A DNA stretch of 64,000 nucleotides from Proteles cristata cristata (GCA_017311185.1 JAESUZ010004534.1:2813501-2877500); one strand, 5' to 3'; shown: positions 9,703 to 22,205, counted from the stretch's first letter. Program-made: numbers and translations. The notes: generated by a model not told the origin, from the sequence alone.

Positions 9703-12115
9703 AAATGAAGTTCCCATTTCCTGGAATGTTGGGCTGGGTAGTACAAACTGACTCTTCTACTAAAGATAATTAGAAAACCTGAACACTTAAAAAAAAAATC
9801 TGCTTAGAAGCATTGGATGGTAACAAGGCTATGATGAATTACAGGACAAGGCTCCTTGAGGGGCATGCTTAGGAAGTAAAGCAAGAAAGAAGAGCAAAGA
9901 CATGTTTAACAGTCAGGGTTTTAGTTATATTTAGGGAAGAAGAAGGAGGTAGTGATTTGAAAGACATATGAGGGAGACTTTCAGGATACAGATAATGTTC
10001 TTTTTTTTTTTTTTTAATCTGGTTGTTCGCTTTGTGATAAACTATTATGCTGTGTTTCCTTTTATTAGGGATTTATTTGTACACTTTTTGTATTTCACAA
10101 CAAAAAATATTTAAAAAAAAAATACCATTAACCTATAAACAACTCAGTCCTGATAGTGTTAATCATTTGAAGTTAGAAGCACTTCAGAAAGTATATAGGA
10201 ATTGGAGTAAGAGACAACATTTCATTTCGGTAAATGTCTTCTCCTTTCTGTGTCAGAAAATAAAATTAGTGGACTCCAAATGGGCAGTTCTGGCCAATGT
10301 GAACCATCATTACAAGGTTTTTTTATGAGAAGGGAATATGAGGACACATAAGGGACTATGGTGCTGCCTACAGTAAGGTCCATTTTTCTTTTTGCCTCAT
10401 GCCTAAGAGGCTAAAAGAGAAAATATATTTGTCTTAGACAAAGGCAAAAAAAAAAAAAAAAACAAGCTTTCCAGACTGATCATTAGAGCTTCCCACACAC
10501 TCAGAATAGCCCTGGCTGGAGTGCTAGTCCTCAGAAAAGTAAAAGTTCCCAAGTTAATGCAACAGAGAGTTTTCTGCTCACATTCCAATCAAAGAAGTAA
10601 GATAAAGACAAGCACATGTGCAGAGAACTGTATATTCCTAATAAGCAAATCATGGCTATGGGGAATGCCTAAAAATCCATTAGCTGTTCTTAAAGCTGAT
10701 CTTTGGAGAGACCTCATTATCTCTGTTTTGACTGCATTAAGAAAGAGGCTTGGGAAAGCCTATTAGATAGCTTTACAAAATAATCTTTTGACAAGCAGCT
10801 CTTCCCCTGGACTGTGGAAAACCTGACAAAACTTTGATTTTCCATTTTGATCCCTTTTTGGTTTTGTTCATAAGTGAGCTGCCATTTCAAAGCCAGTAAA
10901 GTCATCAGCTGCCCATTGCAGCCTTTCTCCAAGCACTGTAAGGCATTTTTCACTTAAACTTTCTTTTCTCCCTCTAACAGGATTAAGACTCCATCTGAAA
11001 CTGAAAGGCACACACTGCCCCCATCAGGTCAAATTATCTTGCAAAATTAGATTCTTTGGAAGAAGGAAAATAAACTCAGCGTAGCAAGTACTCACAGAAA
11101 AGCAGATATACTGCAAACCTCTGGATCCCATTTAAGGTTATTTCTATTTAATGAATCCTAGCCCTAAAGAATCTTATTTTAAATGAATAACTCTTTAAAT
11201 AGATCATTATTTAAATCATCAATTGTCAGCTTTGACAATTTAATTCTAACACCGTGAACTTGGTTGTCTTAAACCTCTACTTCCAACGAGGACAAGCAAC
11301 CTGAGAAAAAACAATCCTTTCTGTTCTCTCTCCATTCCTACGGCATCAATTGTGTAATTATTAATGAAATCAAGTTACTGTAAAACCATTAATAGGTTCC
11401 ATAATATGATTTATCCTATGATGTTAATATCCCTGTGCAATTGTTCAACAATAGCTATGTGCTTTATTACTTTGCTTCCTTAAACCATCTTTGGGAAAAT
11501 TTGGACTTTATTAAAAATTCACTGCAAATGAAGTAAACATTGATGATGATGATGCTAATCGTAAAATTCACTCATTAAGAATATGTTGAGATCCTTCTGG
11601 AGAGAAAGCTAATGATGATAAATTCTATTTTAGTATTTGAAAATGCCTACTTATGTATGGCAACATGCCATGCACTGTAGGAATTCACCCTTGATGTGAG
11701 CTAAACTGGCCATACCCTGTATGGTGTGATTTTAAAGAGGTTCTTGTATTTTAAAAAATTCCCCAGCTGTCTGCCTAGGTATAAGAAATTTCCATATCAA
11801 TTACTTCTTTGAATATATTAAGTCTACAACCCAACTGTGAGTGTTAGCATATTAAACTATGCAGAGGTAAATAGTCCCTAAAGAAAAAATACGCAAGATA
11901 GGTAGGTTTTAATGGGAGGACAGAATGCAGAGGCCGGGGGGAGGGGAAGCAATATGGTATGGCAATACCACAATGATATTTCCTTTTGCCTAAAATGATC
12001 TGCCTTGGAGAATTCAAAACTGTTCTTCAAAGTATAACTCAAATGTCAAATCTTTATTGAAATTTTATTGAAATTATTATTTTCTGTTAATTTTTTAATC
12101 GATAAAAATTATAGA
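9703..12115. other. Long stretch without recognisable gene or repeat
   Basis: This is AT-rich, mostly unique-looking sequence. It contains short T and A runs near 10000-10016 and 10446-10462, and a TGATGATGATG run near 11541. Reading frames here are short and show no protein-family motif or conserved exon-like pattern. Confidence 0.55.
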
Positions 12116-13205
12116 TTTTTTATAATCTATGCTTGAAGAGATTTTTCTTAAACTACAACATACATAACAAAAGTACAATGTTTTAAAATTAATCACCTAA
12201 TGATTTTCCACAAAGTCAAGATATTCCTCTCCAGCATCCAGAGCAAGATAGACTACTCTCTCAATAACCAAAAGCCCTTCATATGCCCCCTCCAAATCAC
12301 TATTACCATAGAGGTAACCACTATTCTGACTTCTAACACAAGAGATAGTCTTGTCTGTTTTTTAATTTTATTTAAAACAGGCAAATCCAGCTTTAGGAAA
12401 CATTACCAGTTTTCCCAAGTGATTAAAGTAATGTACTACAACTAGCAGAGGTCAAGGGTTCCAGTTGCTCCATACCTTTCTCAATACTTGATATTTTCCA
12501 CCTTTTCCTTTTTACTGATCCTTGAGTACACAGTTTGTCATAATTTTAATTTGTAGTTTTTTGGAGAATAGTGAGATAAAAGCACTATTAATATGTTTAT
12601 TTGCAATTTGGATATCCTCTTTTGTGAAGTGCCCATTCATTCAACGTATTCTATGATATCAATTCATTCATTGTATTTCTTCTTTTTCTTATTGATTTGT
12701 ATGATTTCTTTATCCTCAAGATACAAGTCTTGTCATTATAAATATCCATTTGTATTCATAACAAATATCATCTCCTTTTTTGCTATATCTTGTTGTTTGT
12801 AAGAGGCTTTATATTTTTCCTTTATCATTTAGGCTTTTGATGCTATGCTTAAAAAATCATTGCCTATACCAAGGCCATGAAGGATTTTTATGCATTTTAT
12901 TAAAGAATTTTTATAGTTATACCTGTAAAAATTATGTCTATAATATTGAGTTTTGTGTGTGATGTGAAGTAACTATCAACATTTTCTTTCATTTCAAACA
13001 ATTCACACAGCATCATTTATGGAAGATACCATTCTTCCCCAAATGTACTCCCATGACACCTTTGTCAGAAATTAATTAACTGCTTTTATGTGTGAGTCTG
13101 TTTCTGTACGCTATTTTGTTCTACTGTACTATCTGCCTATCTCTCTGCCAATATTATACTGTCTCATTTATTATAGATTTGGTCCTTTACATTTCTATAA
13201 TCTAA
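12116..13205 (-). mobile_element. Old L1M (M5/ME-like), reversed
   Basis: In plus-strand order the blocks are a 3' UTR type containing TCCCCTCCAAATCACTA-like text with CCACTATTCTGACTTCTAACA, followed by reverse-complement ORF2 C-terminal and RT-distal text (for example AAAAATCATTGCCTATACCAA and the CATCATTTATGGAAGA block). The element is heavily mutated and lacks its 5' part. Confidence 0.75.
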
Positions 13206-13800
13206 CTCTGTTACAGAAAACATTTGAGATAGCTTACAAGGACAGATAAAGCACACACAAAAAAGACAGTGAAGTTCTAATGCATACAAATCTGCAGAGA
13301 ACAACCACACACATACACATAAATCTATTTGAAGCCCTCAGAAAGTCACCAAAACAACCAGGGGCCAAGTTCCAAGAAGAAAGGAAAAACATTAAAGTTA
13401 ACCACTGGCATTTTACTGCTGCTTTTCTCTTTAAAGCATATATTTCTAAACAATGGCTGTGTGCGGGAGATGCTCTTCCAAAATAACTTAGCTAAGAAGT
13501 TGAAAAATTAAATAAAACACGATAGTTTCATGGAGCTTGGGAGGTAAGAATTGGAATTCAGGGCCTATCAAGGAGGATGCATCCTGGTTTATCATTCCAG
13601 GTTTTCAGTTGTAACCTCTAAAAGCCTTCCTCATGGGAGTAAGGACAAAATAATATATCATGCCTTAAAAGGACGAAGCACAGCTTTGAATAAATTCTTC
13701 CCTGGTTAGAATAAAATGCTCCTCTTATATTTAAGCTATTTGCCAAAAGCTAAAGTTTCAAAGAAGTACGTGATAAAGAATGTATGAAAATATCAAACTG
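13206..13800. other. No feature recognised
   Basis: Ordinary AT-rich sequence. Short overlapping frames near 13280-13511 have no family resemblance. Confidence 0.5.
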
Positions 13801-14273
13801 GAATTCTAAAAGTGAAAAACTATGTTTTAGACAAAATAGGAATTATAATATTACATAGAACATAATGGAATACTGAAATAATGAACTGGAAGATAGGCTT
13901 ATCTAAAATATCCTTACTGAAGCATGGAGAAAAATAAAATATAATGGAGAAAAGAGCATAATCTATATAAAGGACAATGAGAAATTTTAGCATATGTGTA
14001 ATGGAGTCCCAAAAATCTTCCAGTGATAAATAATGTGATTGAGGAAATATGTGAGAAGATAATAAACTCAAATTATCCCAAAACAGTGAAATACATCAAG
14101 GCAAATATTCAAGTGTGATAATCTACAGTCAGGACAAAGAATAAGGTATACACACCTTTCACATTAGAATAAAACTGTTACAAAGTAAAGACAAATTAAT
14201 GGCATAAGCAGCCATAAAAATAAAGACATATTATTTACAAAGGAGCAAAAATATGACTTACAGCTGACCATTC

Positions 14274-14531
14274 AGAAGAAATGATGGATGGGGCGCCTGG
14301 GTGGCTTAGTCGGTTAAGCGTCCGACTTTCGCTTAGGTCATGATCTCGCGATTCGTGGGTTCGAGCCCCGCGTCGGGCTCTGTGCTGACTGCCAGCTCAG
14401 AGCCTGGAGCCTATTTCAGTCTGTGATTCCCTCTCTCTCTGACCCTCCCCTGCTCACGCTGTCTCTCCCTCTCTCTCCTAGAAATAAATAAAAATATTTA
14501 AAAAAAGAAAAAAAGAAGAAGAAATGATGGA
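14274..14531 (+). mobile_element. Young SINE with 15 bp target duplication
   Basis: A complete, near-consensus copy at 14289-14516: GGGGCGCCTGGG head, CGTCCGACTTTCGCTTAGG, GGTTCGAGCCCCGCGTCGGG, the GACTGCCAGCTCAG variant and a CCTAGAAATAAATAAA end. It is flanked by AGAAGAAATGATGGA at 14274-14288 and 14517-14531. Many CpGs survive, so it is recent. Confidence 0.97.
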
Positions 14532-14546
14532 GGTGAATGCACAATG

Positions 14547-14796
14547 GAAGAATATATATATATATATGATTTTAAAGTTTATTTATTTTGAGAGAGAAGG
14601 AGCATGCACATGCAAATGTACAAGCTGGGAAGGGGCAGAGAGAGAGGATGAGGTGGCGGGGCAGGGGGGCCAGGTGAGGAATACCAAGCTGGCTCTACGC
14701 TGTCAGCACAGAGCCTGACATGGGGCTCAAACTCACTAATGATGATGTCATGACCTGAGCCAAACAGACAGCCAACCAGGCACTCCAGAAGAATAT
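14547..14796 (-). mobile_element. SINE, reversed, with TA-expanded tail
   Basis: The reversed tail starts in an AT dinucleotide run at 14551-14566. The GA-rich body and reversed head (AACCAGGCACTCC) follow. GAAGAATAT flanks it near 14547-14555 and 14788-14796. It is more diverged than its neighbour. Confidence 0.9.
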
Positions 14797-14990
14797 CTTT
14801 AAAACATTGGAAAAATATAACTGACAACCTAAAATTATATATACCTGGCAAAATAAGATACTTCCAAACATAGCAGAGAGATAAGTGATATACTCTGGAA
14901 AAGAAATCTCAAATTTGAAGAATGACCATCACAACAGACTTTTGGAAAGGTTAACTAATCCATCTTGTAAAAATAAAGATTTAAAAAGAA

Positions 14991-15118
14991 CAATCATGCC
15001 TATAGGTTAACTGGATATGTGTCAGGGACCATTCGTCTGGATCATGGACTTAATATCAGACTCTGTGTTACCAATATATTGTATATAACTTCCAAGCCTT
15101 CAAGAATAAAGTACACTC
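14991..15118. other. Short unassigned stretch
   Basis: Possibly the remainder of the old L1/HAL1-like element, but no clear match is visible. Confidence 0.35.
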
Positions 15119-15368
15119 AGAAATATAGCTGTTCCATGAGGCACCTGGGTGGCTCAGGTGATTAAGCATCCGACTTCAGCTCAGGACATGATCTTATTGC
15201 TCATGCATTTGTGAGTTCAAGCCCTACTTTGGGACCTGTGCTTACAGCTCAGAGCCTGGAGCCTGCTTCAGATTCTGTGTCTCCCTTTCTCTGTCCCCCT
15301 CCCACTTGCACTGTGTGTCTCTCTCTAAAATAAATAAAACATTAATTAAAAAAATAAAGAAATATAGC
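15119..15368 (+). mobile_element. SINE with 11 bp target duplication
   Basis: Head GAGGCACCTGGGTGGCTCAG, CCGACTTCAGCTCAGGACATG, and a CTCTAAAATAAATAAAACATT end. The flanks are AGAAATATAGC at 15119-15129 and 15358-15368. The B-box region carries a small insertion (TTATTGCTCATGCATTTG). Confidence 0.95.
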
Positions 15369-15557
15369 CATCCCAGGCCAACAATTACCAGAACAAGTAC
15401 GTTTTATGTACAGCTCTTAGACCTTTGTTCTCACTCCACTAAGAAATATAATTACTAATAGGGCCTTTAATTAAGTTTAAAATGAATTCATAATATTTAC
15501 ATTGGGAATGAATGGCACATTAAAATATATGTTGAAATTTACCATGTGGTATAATAT
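15369..15557. other. Short unassigned stretch
   Basis: No recognised feature. Confidence 0.5.
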
Positions 15558-15769
15558 CAGTAATAAGTTGTTTTTTTAATCATTTTTAATGTTTATTTTT
15601 GAGAGAGAGAGACAGAGTATGAGCAGGGGAGAGTCAGAGAGAGAGGGAGACACAGAATCTAAAGTCAGCACAGAGCCCGACGCGGGGCTCAAACCCAGTG
15701 AGATCATGACCTGAGCTGAAGTCGGACGCTTAACTGACTGAGCCACCCAGGCGCCCCCAGTAATAAGTT
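15558..15769 (-). mobile_element. SINE, reversed, internally shortened
   Basis: The copy at 15570-15757 ends GAGCCACCCAGGCGCCCC on this strand. It is shorter than neighbours because about 30 bases before the tRNA-related part are missing. CAGTAATAAGTT flanks it at 15558-15569 and 15758-15769. Confidence 0.96.
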
Positions 15770-16439
15770 TTAAAATACTTCTTGATATCACATTTATAAA
15801 TCTTGTATTTAAAAATAATAAACTGGCTCATTATTATAATTTTTCTATTTTGTTCCTATATAGCAAGAGGAGAAATTCAGCATTCTGTTTGTAAGAACTT
15901 CTCGACAAATAAGATGTTAAGACAGTGAATAGTCATTATTCTCAATAAAAGACATGATAAATGAAAATTAAAAATCTAATAGTTTTGTTTTTAACGTTGT
16001 TTAGTGAAATTTTAGTAAGATTTTGATATCCTATATAAGATCCTTGATCACCTGCAAATTGGTGAAATTACAGATTTGTAAAAAATTGCCTTGCAATGAA
16101 TTTTCATATTATAATGGATATTTTTCATTAAAGAGTTATATTTCAATATAAACATTCTGTATATAATGGTCAACTATGGGTATGAAGTAAACAACAAATG
16201 ATTAAGAATAAAACTGATTGATAAATCTGAGTAACTGACTCATAAGCATGTTCATCTGCTTTCCATTAATTCCCTTGCATGTTCAGTGGATAGAAATTAG
16301 GATGCTTTCCAGTTGACCCACATAAAAGGAAAAATTCAAATAATTCGGTTCTCCATTAATACACATAAATAGACTCAATATCCCTTTGGGAATAAGCTCC
16401 CTAGTGAATCATTAACCATTGTTGGGAAACACTGACTTG
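15770..16439. other. AT-rich sequence, no feature seen
   Basis: No repeat family or coding pattern recognised. Confidence 0.55.
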
Positions 16440-16640
16440 ACCTACCACAACAGGCTCCAATATACATGCTCTGCTTCTACTTCTCTTGTATGCAATCCAC
16501 ACTGCATGATACAACAGCCACATTAAGATTCTTAAAGCTCAGTTCTGCTCATATCACCCCTCTCATTCAATAACCTTTTTATTCTCCCAAACTATTCTTC
16601 CACATTCCATTCAGGTGAACTCTATGCAACAACCTAACTG
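16440..16640 (+). mobile_element. Diverged L2 fragment
   Basis: The text CAGTTCTGCTCATATCACCCC followed by TTCAATAACCTTTTTATTCTCCC matches the part of L2 coding for the end of its ORF (consensus TGATCATGTCACTCC ... CTTCAATGGCTCCCC). It is strongly decayed. Confidence 0.5.
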
Positions 16641-16677
16641 GACCACTTGTTTTTCATTATAGGGAAATCTTTTCTTT

Positions 16678-16931
16678 AAGGGTAAAATTTCTTTTTTTTT
16701 CCCCAATGTTTATTTATTTTTGAGAGAGACAGAAAGACAGATAGACACACCACGAGGAGGGGAGGGACTGAGAGAGAGGGAGACACAGATCTGAAGCAGG
16801 CTCCAGGCTCCAAGCTGTCAGCACAGAGTCCTATACTTGGCTCAGACTCATAGGCCACAAGATCATGTCTGAGCTGAAGTTGGACACTTAACTGACTGAG
16901 CTACCCAGGTGCCCCAAGGGTATAATTTCTT
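16678..16931 (-). mobile_element. SINE, reversed, with 16 bp target duplication
   Basis: A complete copy at 16694-16915. The flanks are AAGGGTAAAATTTCTT (16678-16693) and AAGGGTATAATTTCTT (16916-16931), one mismatch. The copy is moderately diverged. Confidence 0.95.
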
Positions 16932-17816
16932 GAGGATAAAAGTTTTGATCCAATGGTAAAATTATAAACTGTGTAAACCTAATGTATCTTCAAAATTATT
17001 AAAGCAAAACTGGTAGAATTAAAAGGGTAAATAGACTAATGTATAATCATTGTAGGATATTTTAACACGCCACTATCAGTATCCAATAGAACAAAAGCAG
17101 ACATGTGTTCATAGGCATAGAGAATTTAATAACACAGTTTAAAATTAACCTAATTGACATATATAGAGTATATTTTTCAACACTGCAGAAAACAATTCAA
17201 GTGCACACAGACTGTTAGCCAAAATTGACTATAAACTGTTTTTAAAGTAATCTCAACAGAATTTAGAAATTTGAAATAATAGAAAACATTTTCTTTGACC
17301 AAAATAAATTTAAACTAAAAATTAACAACAAAACTTAACCATAAAATTCCTAAATATCTGGAAAATAAGCACTTGTGAATAACTCATGTGTCAAAGAAGA
17401 GATTGCAATAAAATTTTAAAATATTGTGAAATTGTGATATTGAAGACACTATAAATCAAAATGTGAGGAATTCTGCCAAAGTTTAAATAGTAAACTTATA
17501 AGATTTAAGTACATATCTAAGGAAAAAGACTGAAGATCAATGATCTAATATCCATCTCAAGGAAAAAGAAAAAAGTAGCAAATTTATATATCCCCTGCCC
17601 CAAAAAAGAAGAAAATAAATAAGAGCAGAAATCAATTAAATAGGAAACAAACATAACTCAGAGATCATTTAACAAAGTAAATTGTTTCTTTGTAAAGAAT
17701 AAATAAAATCTCTAAGTTCCTAACAGCAAATAAAAATTAGAAAAGGCATAAATAACTAATTACAGAAAGAGAACCTAAATATACTGAAAGGACATGAAAA
17801 GGATTATGCCAATATA

Positions 17817-18155
17817 TGTCTGAATGTTTATGTCCTTTCAAAATTTATATTTTGAAATGCTAATCCCCAAAGATGATGATATTAGGAAGTGGGGATCTTT
17901 GGAGGTACTTAAGACATGAGGGTAAAGCCCTCATGAATGGGATTAATACCTTATAAAATAGATCCCACAGATACCTTGCCACTTCTTTCATATAAAGACA
18001 CAAGAAGTGTCTGGCTCCAAAGAGAGACAACACCTGACCATGCTGGCACCCTGATCTCAAACTTCCAACCTCCATAACTGTAAGAAATAAATGCTTTTTG
18101 TATAAGCTACCCAGTCTGTGGTATTTTGTTTTAACAGCCTGAACAAACTACAACA
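17817..18155 (+). mobile_element. MaLR-type solo LTR inside the old L1
   Basis: The start TGTCTGAATGTTTATGTCC, the phrase TCATGAATGGGATTAATACC, a GAAATAAATGCTTTTTGTAT poly(A) signal region and the end CTGAACAAACTACAACA fit an MST/MLT1-like MaLR LTR in the plus direction. The 339-base length fits. The flanks are ATATA (17812-17816) and ATATG (18156-18160), a 5 bp duplication with one difference. Confidence 0.82.
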
Positions 18156-18443
18156 ATATGTAAAATTGTATATATAATGGACAAATTCTTAGGAAAACAC
18201 AACATAATGAATACAGGAAAAGGTAAAAAGTTTGGATAATTGTATACCCAATAAAGATACTATATTTATAATTAAAGCTTTCTCCTGATGAACAACCAGA
18301 ATCAGATATTAATCTTCCATTATTCATGAGCAAAATTATTATATATGTTGAAAACTAAAATAACATACAAATGATTATTGAACCTGTTAAAAACTGAAAG
18401 GAAGTTTACCAAGACTCTTTGATCAAAGTTTATACAAAACTAT

Positions 18444-18672
18444 GGGGCGCCTGGGTGGCTTAGTCAGTTGAGTGTCTGACTTTCGCTTAAGTCATGATCT
18501 CGCGGCTTGTGGGTTCGGGCCCCGCATAGGGCTGTGTGCTGACTGCCATCTCAGAGCCTGGAGCCTGTTTCAGTCTGTGACTCCCTCTCTCTCTGACCCT
18601 TCCCTGCTCACGCCGTCTCTCTCTCTCTTTCCTAGAAATAAAAAAAAAAAGAAAAAGAAAAAGAAAAAAAAA
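18444..18672 (+). mobile_element. SINE, CTTAAG/GACTGCC subfamily
   Basis: Head GGGGCGCCTGGGTGGCTTAG, body with GACTTTCGCTTAAGTCATG, GACTGCCATCTCAGAG and CCTAGAAATAAA, then a long A-rich tail with G interruptions. It lies within the old L1. Flanking duplication is not clear because of the A-rich site. Confidence 0.95.
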
Positions 18673-20355
18673 ACTAAACTGTATTTCTATGAACCTGCAA
18701 CAAACAATTCAAAATTAAAGTTTCAAAAAATACCATTTTAATAGCATCAAAAATTTCATATATCAAGAATAAATCTAACAAGATATTCAAATTTTCTACA
18801 CAGAACATTTCAAATGTTATTGAGAGAAACAGAAGGGATAAACTAGGTTCATGGATTGGGAGACAAGATTATAAAAATGTCATTTTTTCTTCCAAACTGA
18901 TCTACAGATTCAATTCATTCCCCAATTTTTATGGAAATTAAATTGATGCTAATCATATGTAGAAATGCAAAAATCCCAAGAACAAATATGACAGTCTTGT
19001 TTCAGTTTAAGTACTGAAAAATACTATGTTTCAAGTACTTATACTATCAGATATCAAAATGACATTAAAAAGCTACAGTAATTAGGACAGTATGGTATTG
19101 GCAGAATGGAAGATAAATAAACCAACAGAATAAGGAAAAGTCCATAAACAGACTCATACATATTTAGTAATTTACTTTCTGACAAAAGTGTCAGAGCATA
19201 TCACTGAGGAAAATATGACTAATAGTACTGGGTTAACTGGACATACATTTGTAAAAAGGAATGAATGCTAACCTCTACTACCTGTACCATATATAAAAAT
19301 CAGTACCAAATGGGTTATATCAGATGGATTGAAGTTTTATAGGTTTAAATGTAAAGGTCCTAGAGCAACCACAGTAATATACCTTTATGATCTTGGGTAC
19401 AAAAAGATTTTTTAATCAGGTCATATATAAGATTGATATATTGTATTTTATAGAATTAGTAACTCCTAGTGAAGAAAAGCCAACATTAAGAAAATGAAAA
19501 GGCAAGCCACAGAATAACAGAAGCAATTTCCAGTATATATACTGGACAAAGGTTCTAAATTCACAATGTAAAAAGAACTCCCATAAATCAATAAGAGAAA
19601 GTCAGAACACCCAACTTTAAATGTGCACATAAACCATTAGTAGGTTACAGGAGCATCTAATGGCAAGTAAGCATTTAAGAAGATACTCAACATCATTTGT
19701 TATCATGAAATGCAAATTCAAACCGCAATTAGATGCCAATCTCTATCCATCAGAATAATTGAAATGACAAAGATAGATCATACTAAATGTTAGCAACAGA
19801 GTAGATGGAATGCACTAATATGAAAGAGTAAATTGGTACAAAAAAAATTCAAAAATTTTGACAATATCTACCTTATGAACTTGTAGCCATGCTTCTCAGA
19901 TTACTCAACAGGAAGATGTCTTTTCAGCAAAAGACACGTACAAGAATGTTCATTGGAGCACTATTCATAAAAGCCCCAAACTGTAAACAATTCCAGTGTC
20001 TGTTAACAGTATAATGGAGACCACAGAGCAAAGATGAACCAGCTACTACCATATGTAACAGCATAGATGGATCTTCATACAATGTTGAATGAAAGAAGCC
20101 AGACACTAAAAAAATCATGCTGTATCATTTTTATATAAATTTCAAAAACAGGTGAATCTAATCTATAGTAATAGAAGTCAAAATGATGGTTCATTTTGAG
20201 GAAGGACCAGATAATGACTATGAGGAAGAACAAGGGAGGCTTTTGCTGTGCTAGTAATGTTCTAATTCCTAATCTGAATATGGTTACATAGTGTAAAAAT
20301 CAATTTGTGAAAATTCATTGATATTTATTTTTATCACTTGTGTACTTTTCTATGC

Positions 20356-20589
20356 ATATGCTATACTTTATTTTTTAAAAATTTTAACATTTATTTTTGA
20401 GAGACAAAGAGAGACAGAGCACAAGCAGGGAGGGACAGAGAGAAAGGGGGATACACAGCTTCTGAAGCAGGCTGTCAGCACAGAGCCCAATGAGGGGTTC
20501 AAACCCATGAACCTGGAGATCATGACCTGAGCCGAAGTCGGACACTTAACAGACTGAGCCACCCAGGTACCCCTGTATATGCTATACTT
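20356..20589 (-). mobile_element. SINE, reversed, with 13 bp target duplication
   Basis: Copy at 20369-20576, ending GAGCCACCCAGGTACCCC on this strand. ATATGCTATACTT repeats at 20356-20368 and 20577-20589. It is inserted in the last bases of the old L1 3' UTR. Confidence 0.96.
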
Positions 20590-20600
20590 GAAGTGAAAGT

Positions 20601-21055
20601 AAAAGACAAATATGCAGTGAATCAAGACTGAGATAGATATAGATGGGGAAGAAGTGACAGACAGGCAAACACACAAATTACCTACATACTATGCTTGGCT
20701 TTTGCTAAATAGAAAAGGCAGCATTGTCGTTTACATTGTCCATAAAATAAAATTTTGCCAATTACTCAGTGAAAGTGTAACTGTTCTTGGTATTAAGAAC
20801 AGATGGGGATATCTTCTGGGGATCTTCATAAAAAGTACAATGAGAAAGGCAATTAGCAGCATCACCGATAACTTGCATTTTTTCTCATTCTGTTAGACAC
20901 TTTTTCAGTCAATTGTCAGAAGTGAACGGTATTATACAAAAAATGCAAATGAAAATCATTTTTGTGAGAATTATAGGCAAGTAAGTTTCTTCATGTTTGC
21001 CTATACTTGCTGGATACATCCATCGTATCATTTACCTCACTCAATTTGCATCTTG
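20601..21055. other. No feature recognised
   Basis: Unique-looking sequence. The short frames show no motif. Confidence 0.5.
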
Positions 21056-21134
21056 TTTAGCAATCAACAGTGTCTTGAACGTAGTCATAATCAATATAAG
21101 TTTTATGACTGAATTAAATAAATGAATGAATGAG
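21056..21134 (+). mobile_element. Possible L2 tail
   Basis: CAGTGTCTTGAACGTAGTCAT leading into AATAAATGAATGAATGA resembles the L2 3' end. It is short and diverged. Confidence 0.45.
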
Positions 21135-21426
21135 GCATGTGGCAGCCAAAAGAGGGTGAAGAAGAAATGGCAACAACAACAAATCAGTGTCTGCTTCACA
21201 ACCTGGCAGTAGGCAAAATCTCTAACATGTAGTTTTCAATCTAAGACAGGCATTATTGATAAAAACAGGTATAAATGACCTACAGTGACACTGAACTGAT
21301 AGAGATTAAATGTACTAATCCTTTGCAGAAGCAAACAATATAACTTTACAGCATTTTTTCATGATTTTTCATCATTTTAAAAATTTATTATTTTACCTTA
21401 AAAACAGCTATTTGACAAGTTGGTAT

Positions 21427-21663
21427 AAAAGGCAAGATGGGGCACCTGGGTGGCTTAGTCGGTTAAGCGTCCGACTTTCGCTTAGGTCATGATCTCGCGG
21501 TTCGTGGGTTCGAGCCCCGCGTCGGGCTCTGTGCTGACTGCCAGCTCAGAGCCTGGAGCCTGTTTCAGTCTGTGACTCCTCTCTCTGACCCTCCCCTGCT
21601 CACGCTGTCTCTCTCTCTCTCCTAGAAATAAATAAAACATTAAAAAAAAAAAAAGGCAAGATG
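21427..21663 (+). mobile_element. Young SINE with perfect 13 bp target duplication
   Basis: Near-consensus copy at 21440-21650 with CGTCCGACTTTCGCTTAGG, GGTTCGAGCCCCGCGTCGGG, GACTGCCAGCTCAG and a pure A tail. AAAAGGCAAGATG repeats at 21427-21439 and 21651-21663. Intact CpGs and an identical duplication mark it as one of the youngest insertions here. Confidence 0.97.
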
Positions 21664-22205
21664 CTATTATGTACTATACCAAAGTTAGAAGCAATTAAGA
21701 GAGAAACCACTAGTCCAGGACCTTTTTACTTGAGCTAATTTCAGATTTTGTTATGCAAACCTTTCTTTCTCTGCTAGAGTTTTCTTTTCAATTCTTTACT
21801 CTTTTCCATATTTTAGCCAAGTCATTGGCTCAGTTGGCAGATGACAGAGCTTTCTTGTAGCTGAAATTGCATTTGTCATTTGGTATCAATGTGTGCTGTC
21901 TCTTAGGATTGGTGTAGTCTTGTCTCTAAGTGAAACTATCTGTCTTGTATTTCCCTTCTGAGTGAGATTTATGAGGGAGAGCATTTGAATTGTTCATTTC
22001 TAATTCAGTCATCATTCTGACACTAAAATGTCCCAGAATTTTCTCTTTATTGCAAAATAAATATTCCCTCCTTTTCGCTCTTCAACTAACCTGTCCTCCC
22101 TCTTGCCTGTAAAACAGGTAACATAAGATGGGGAGGAGAAGGATGTGTCCAGGCCCTCTTGGGCCAAGCATCTTTCTACCTTCCCACCTTCCCAAGTATA
22201 TCAAG
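21664..22205. other. No feature recognised
   Basis: Unique-looking sequence. No coding pattern. Confidence 0.5.

Larger units (their letters stand above)
13801..14990 (+). mobile_element. Old L1/HAL1-like ORF1 region, interrupted by two SINEs
   Basis: The text around 14200-14280 (ACATATTATTTACAAAGGAG, CAGCTGACCATTCAGAAGAA) and its continuation after 14790 (ATCTTTAAAACATTGG, CTGACAACCTAAAATTATAT) follows the ORF1 C-terminal part of L1/HAL1. Two SINEs lie between. The upstream half is too diverged to place exactly. Confidence 0.55.
16932..20600 (+). mobile_element. Very old L1M, ORF2 to 3' end, with nested insertions
   Basis: A decayed L1 can be followed from the endonuclease region (17040-17800), across an LTR (17817-18155) and a SINE (18444-18672), through the distal ORF2 text (TACAGTAATTAGGACAGTAT near 19075, AGATACTCAACATCATT near 19680, ATAAAAGCCCCAAACTG near 19967) to an M5/ME-type 3' UTR (CTATAGTAATAGAAGTCA near 20162). 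Its last bases resume after the SINE at 20369-20576. No frame is intact. Confidence 0.75.

Noticed and set aside
14289..14360. tRNA-like sequence with A and B boxes
   Set aside because: It is the head of a SINE derived from tRNA-Lys, lacks an intact cloverleaf, and recurs about 24 times with SINE bodies.
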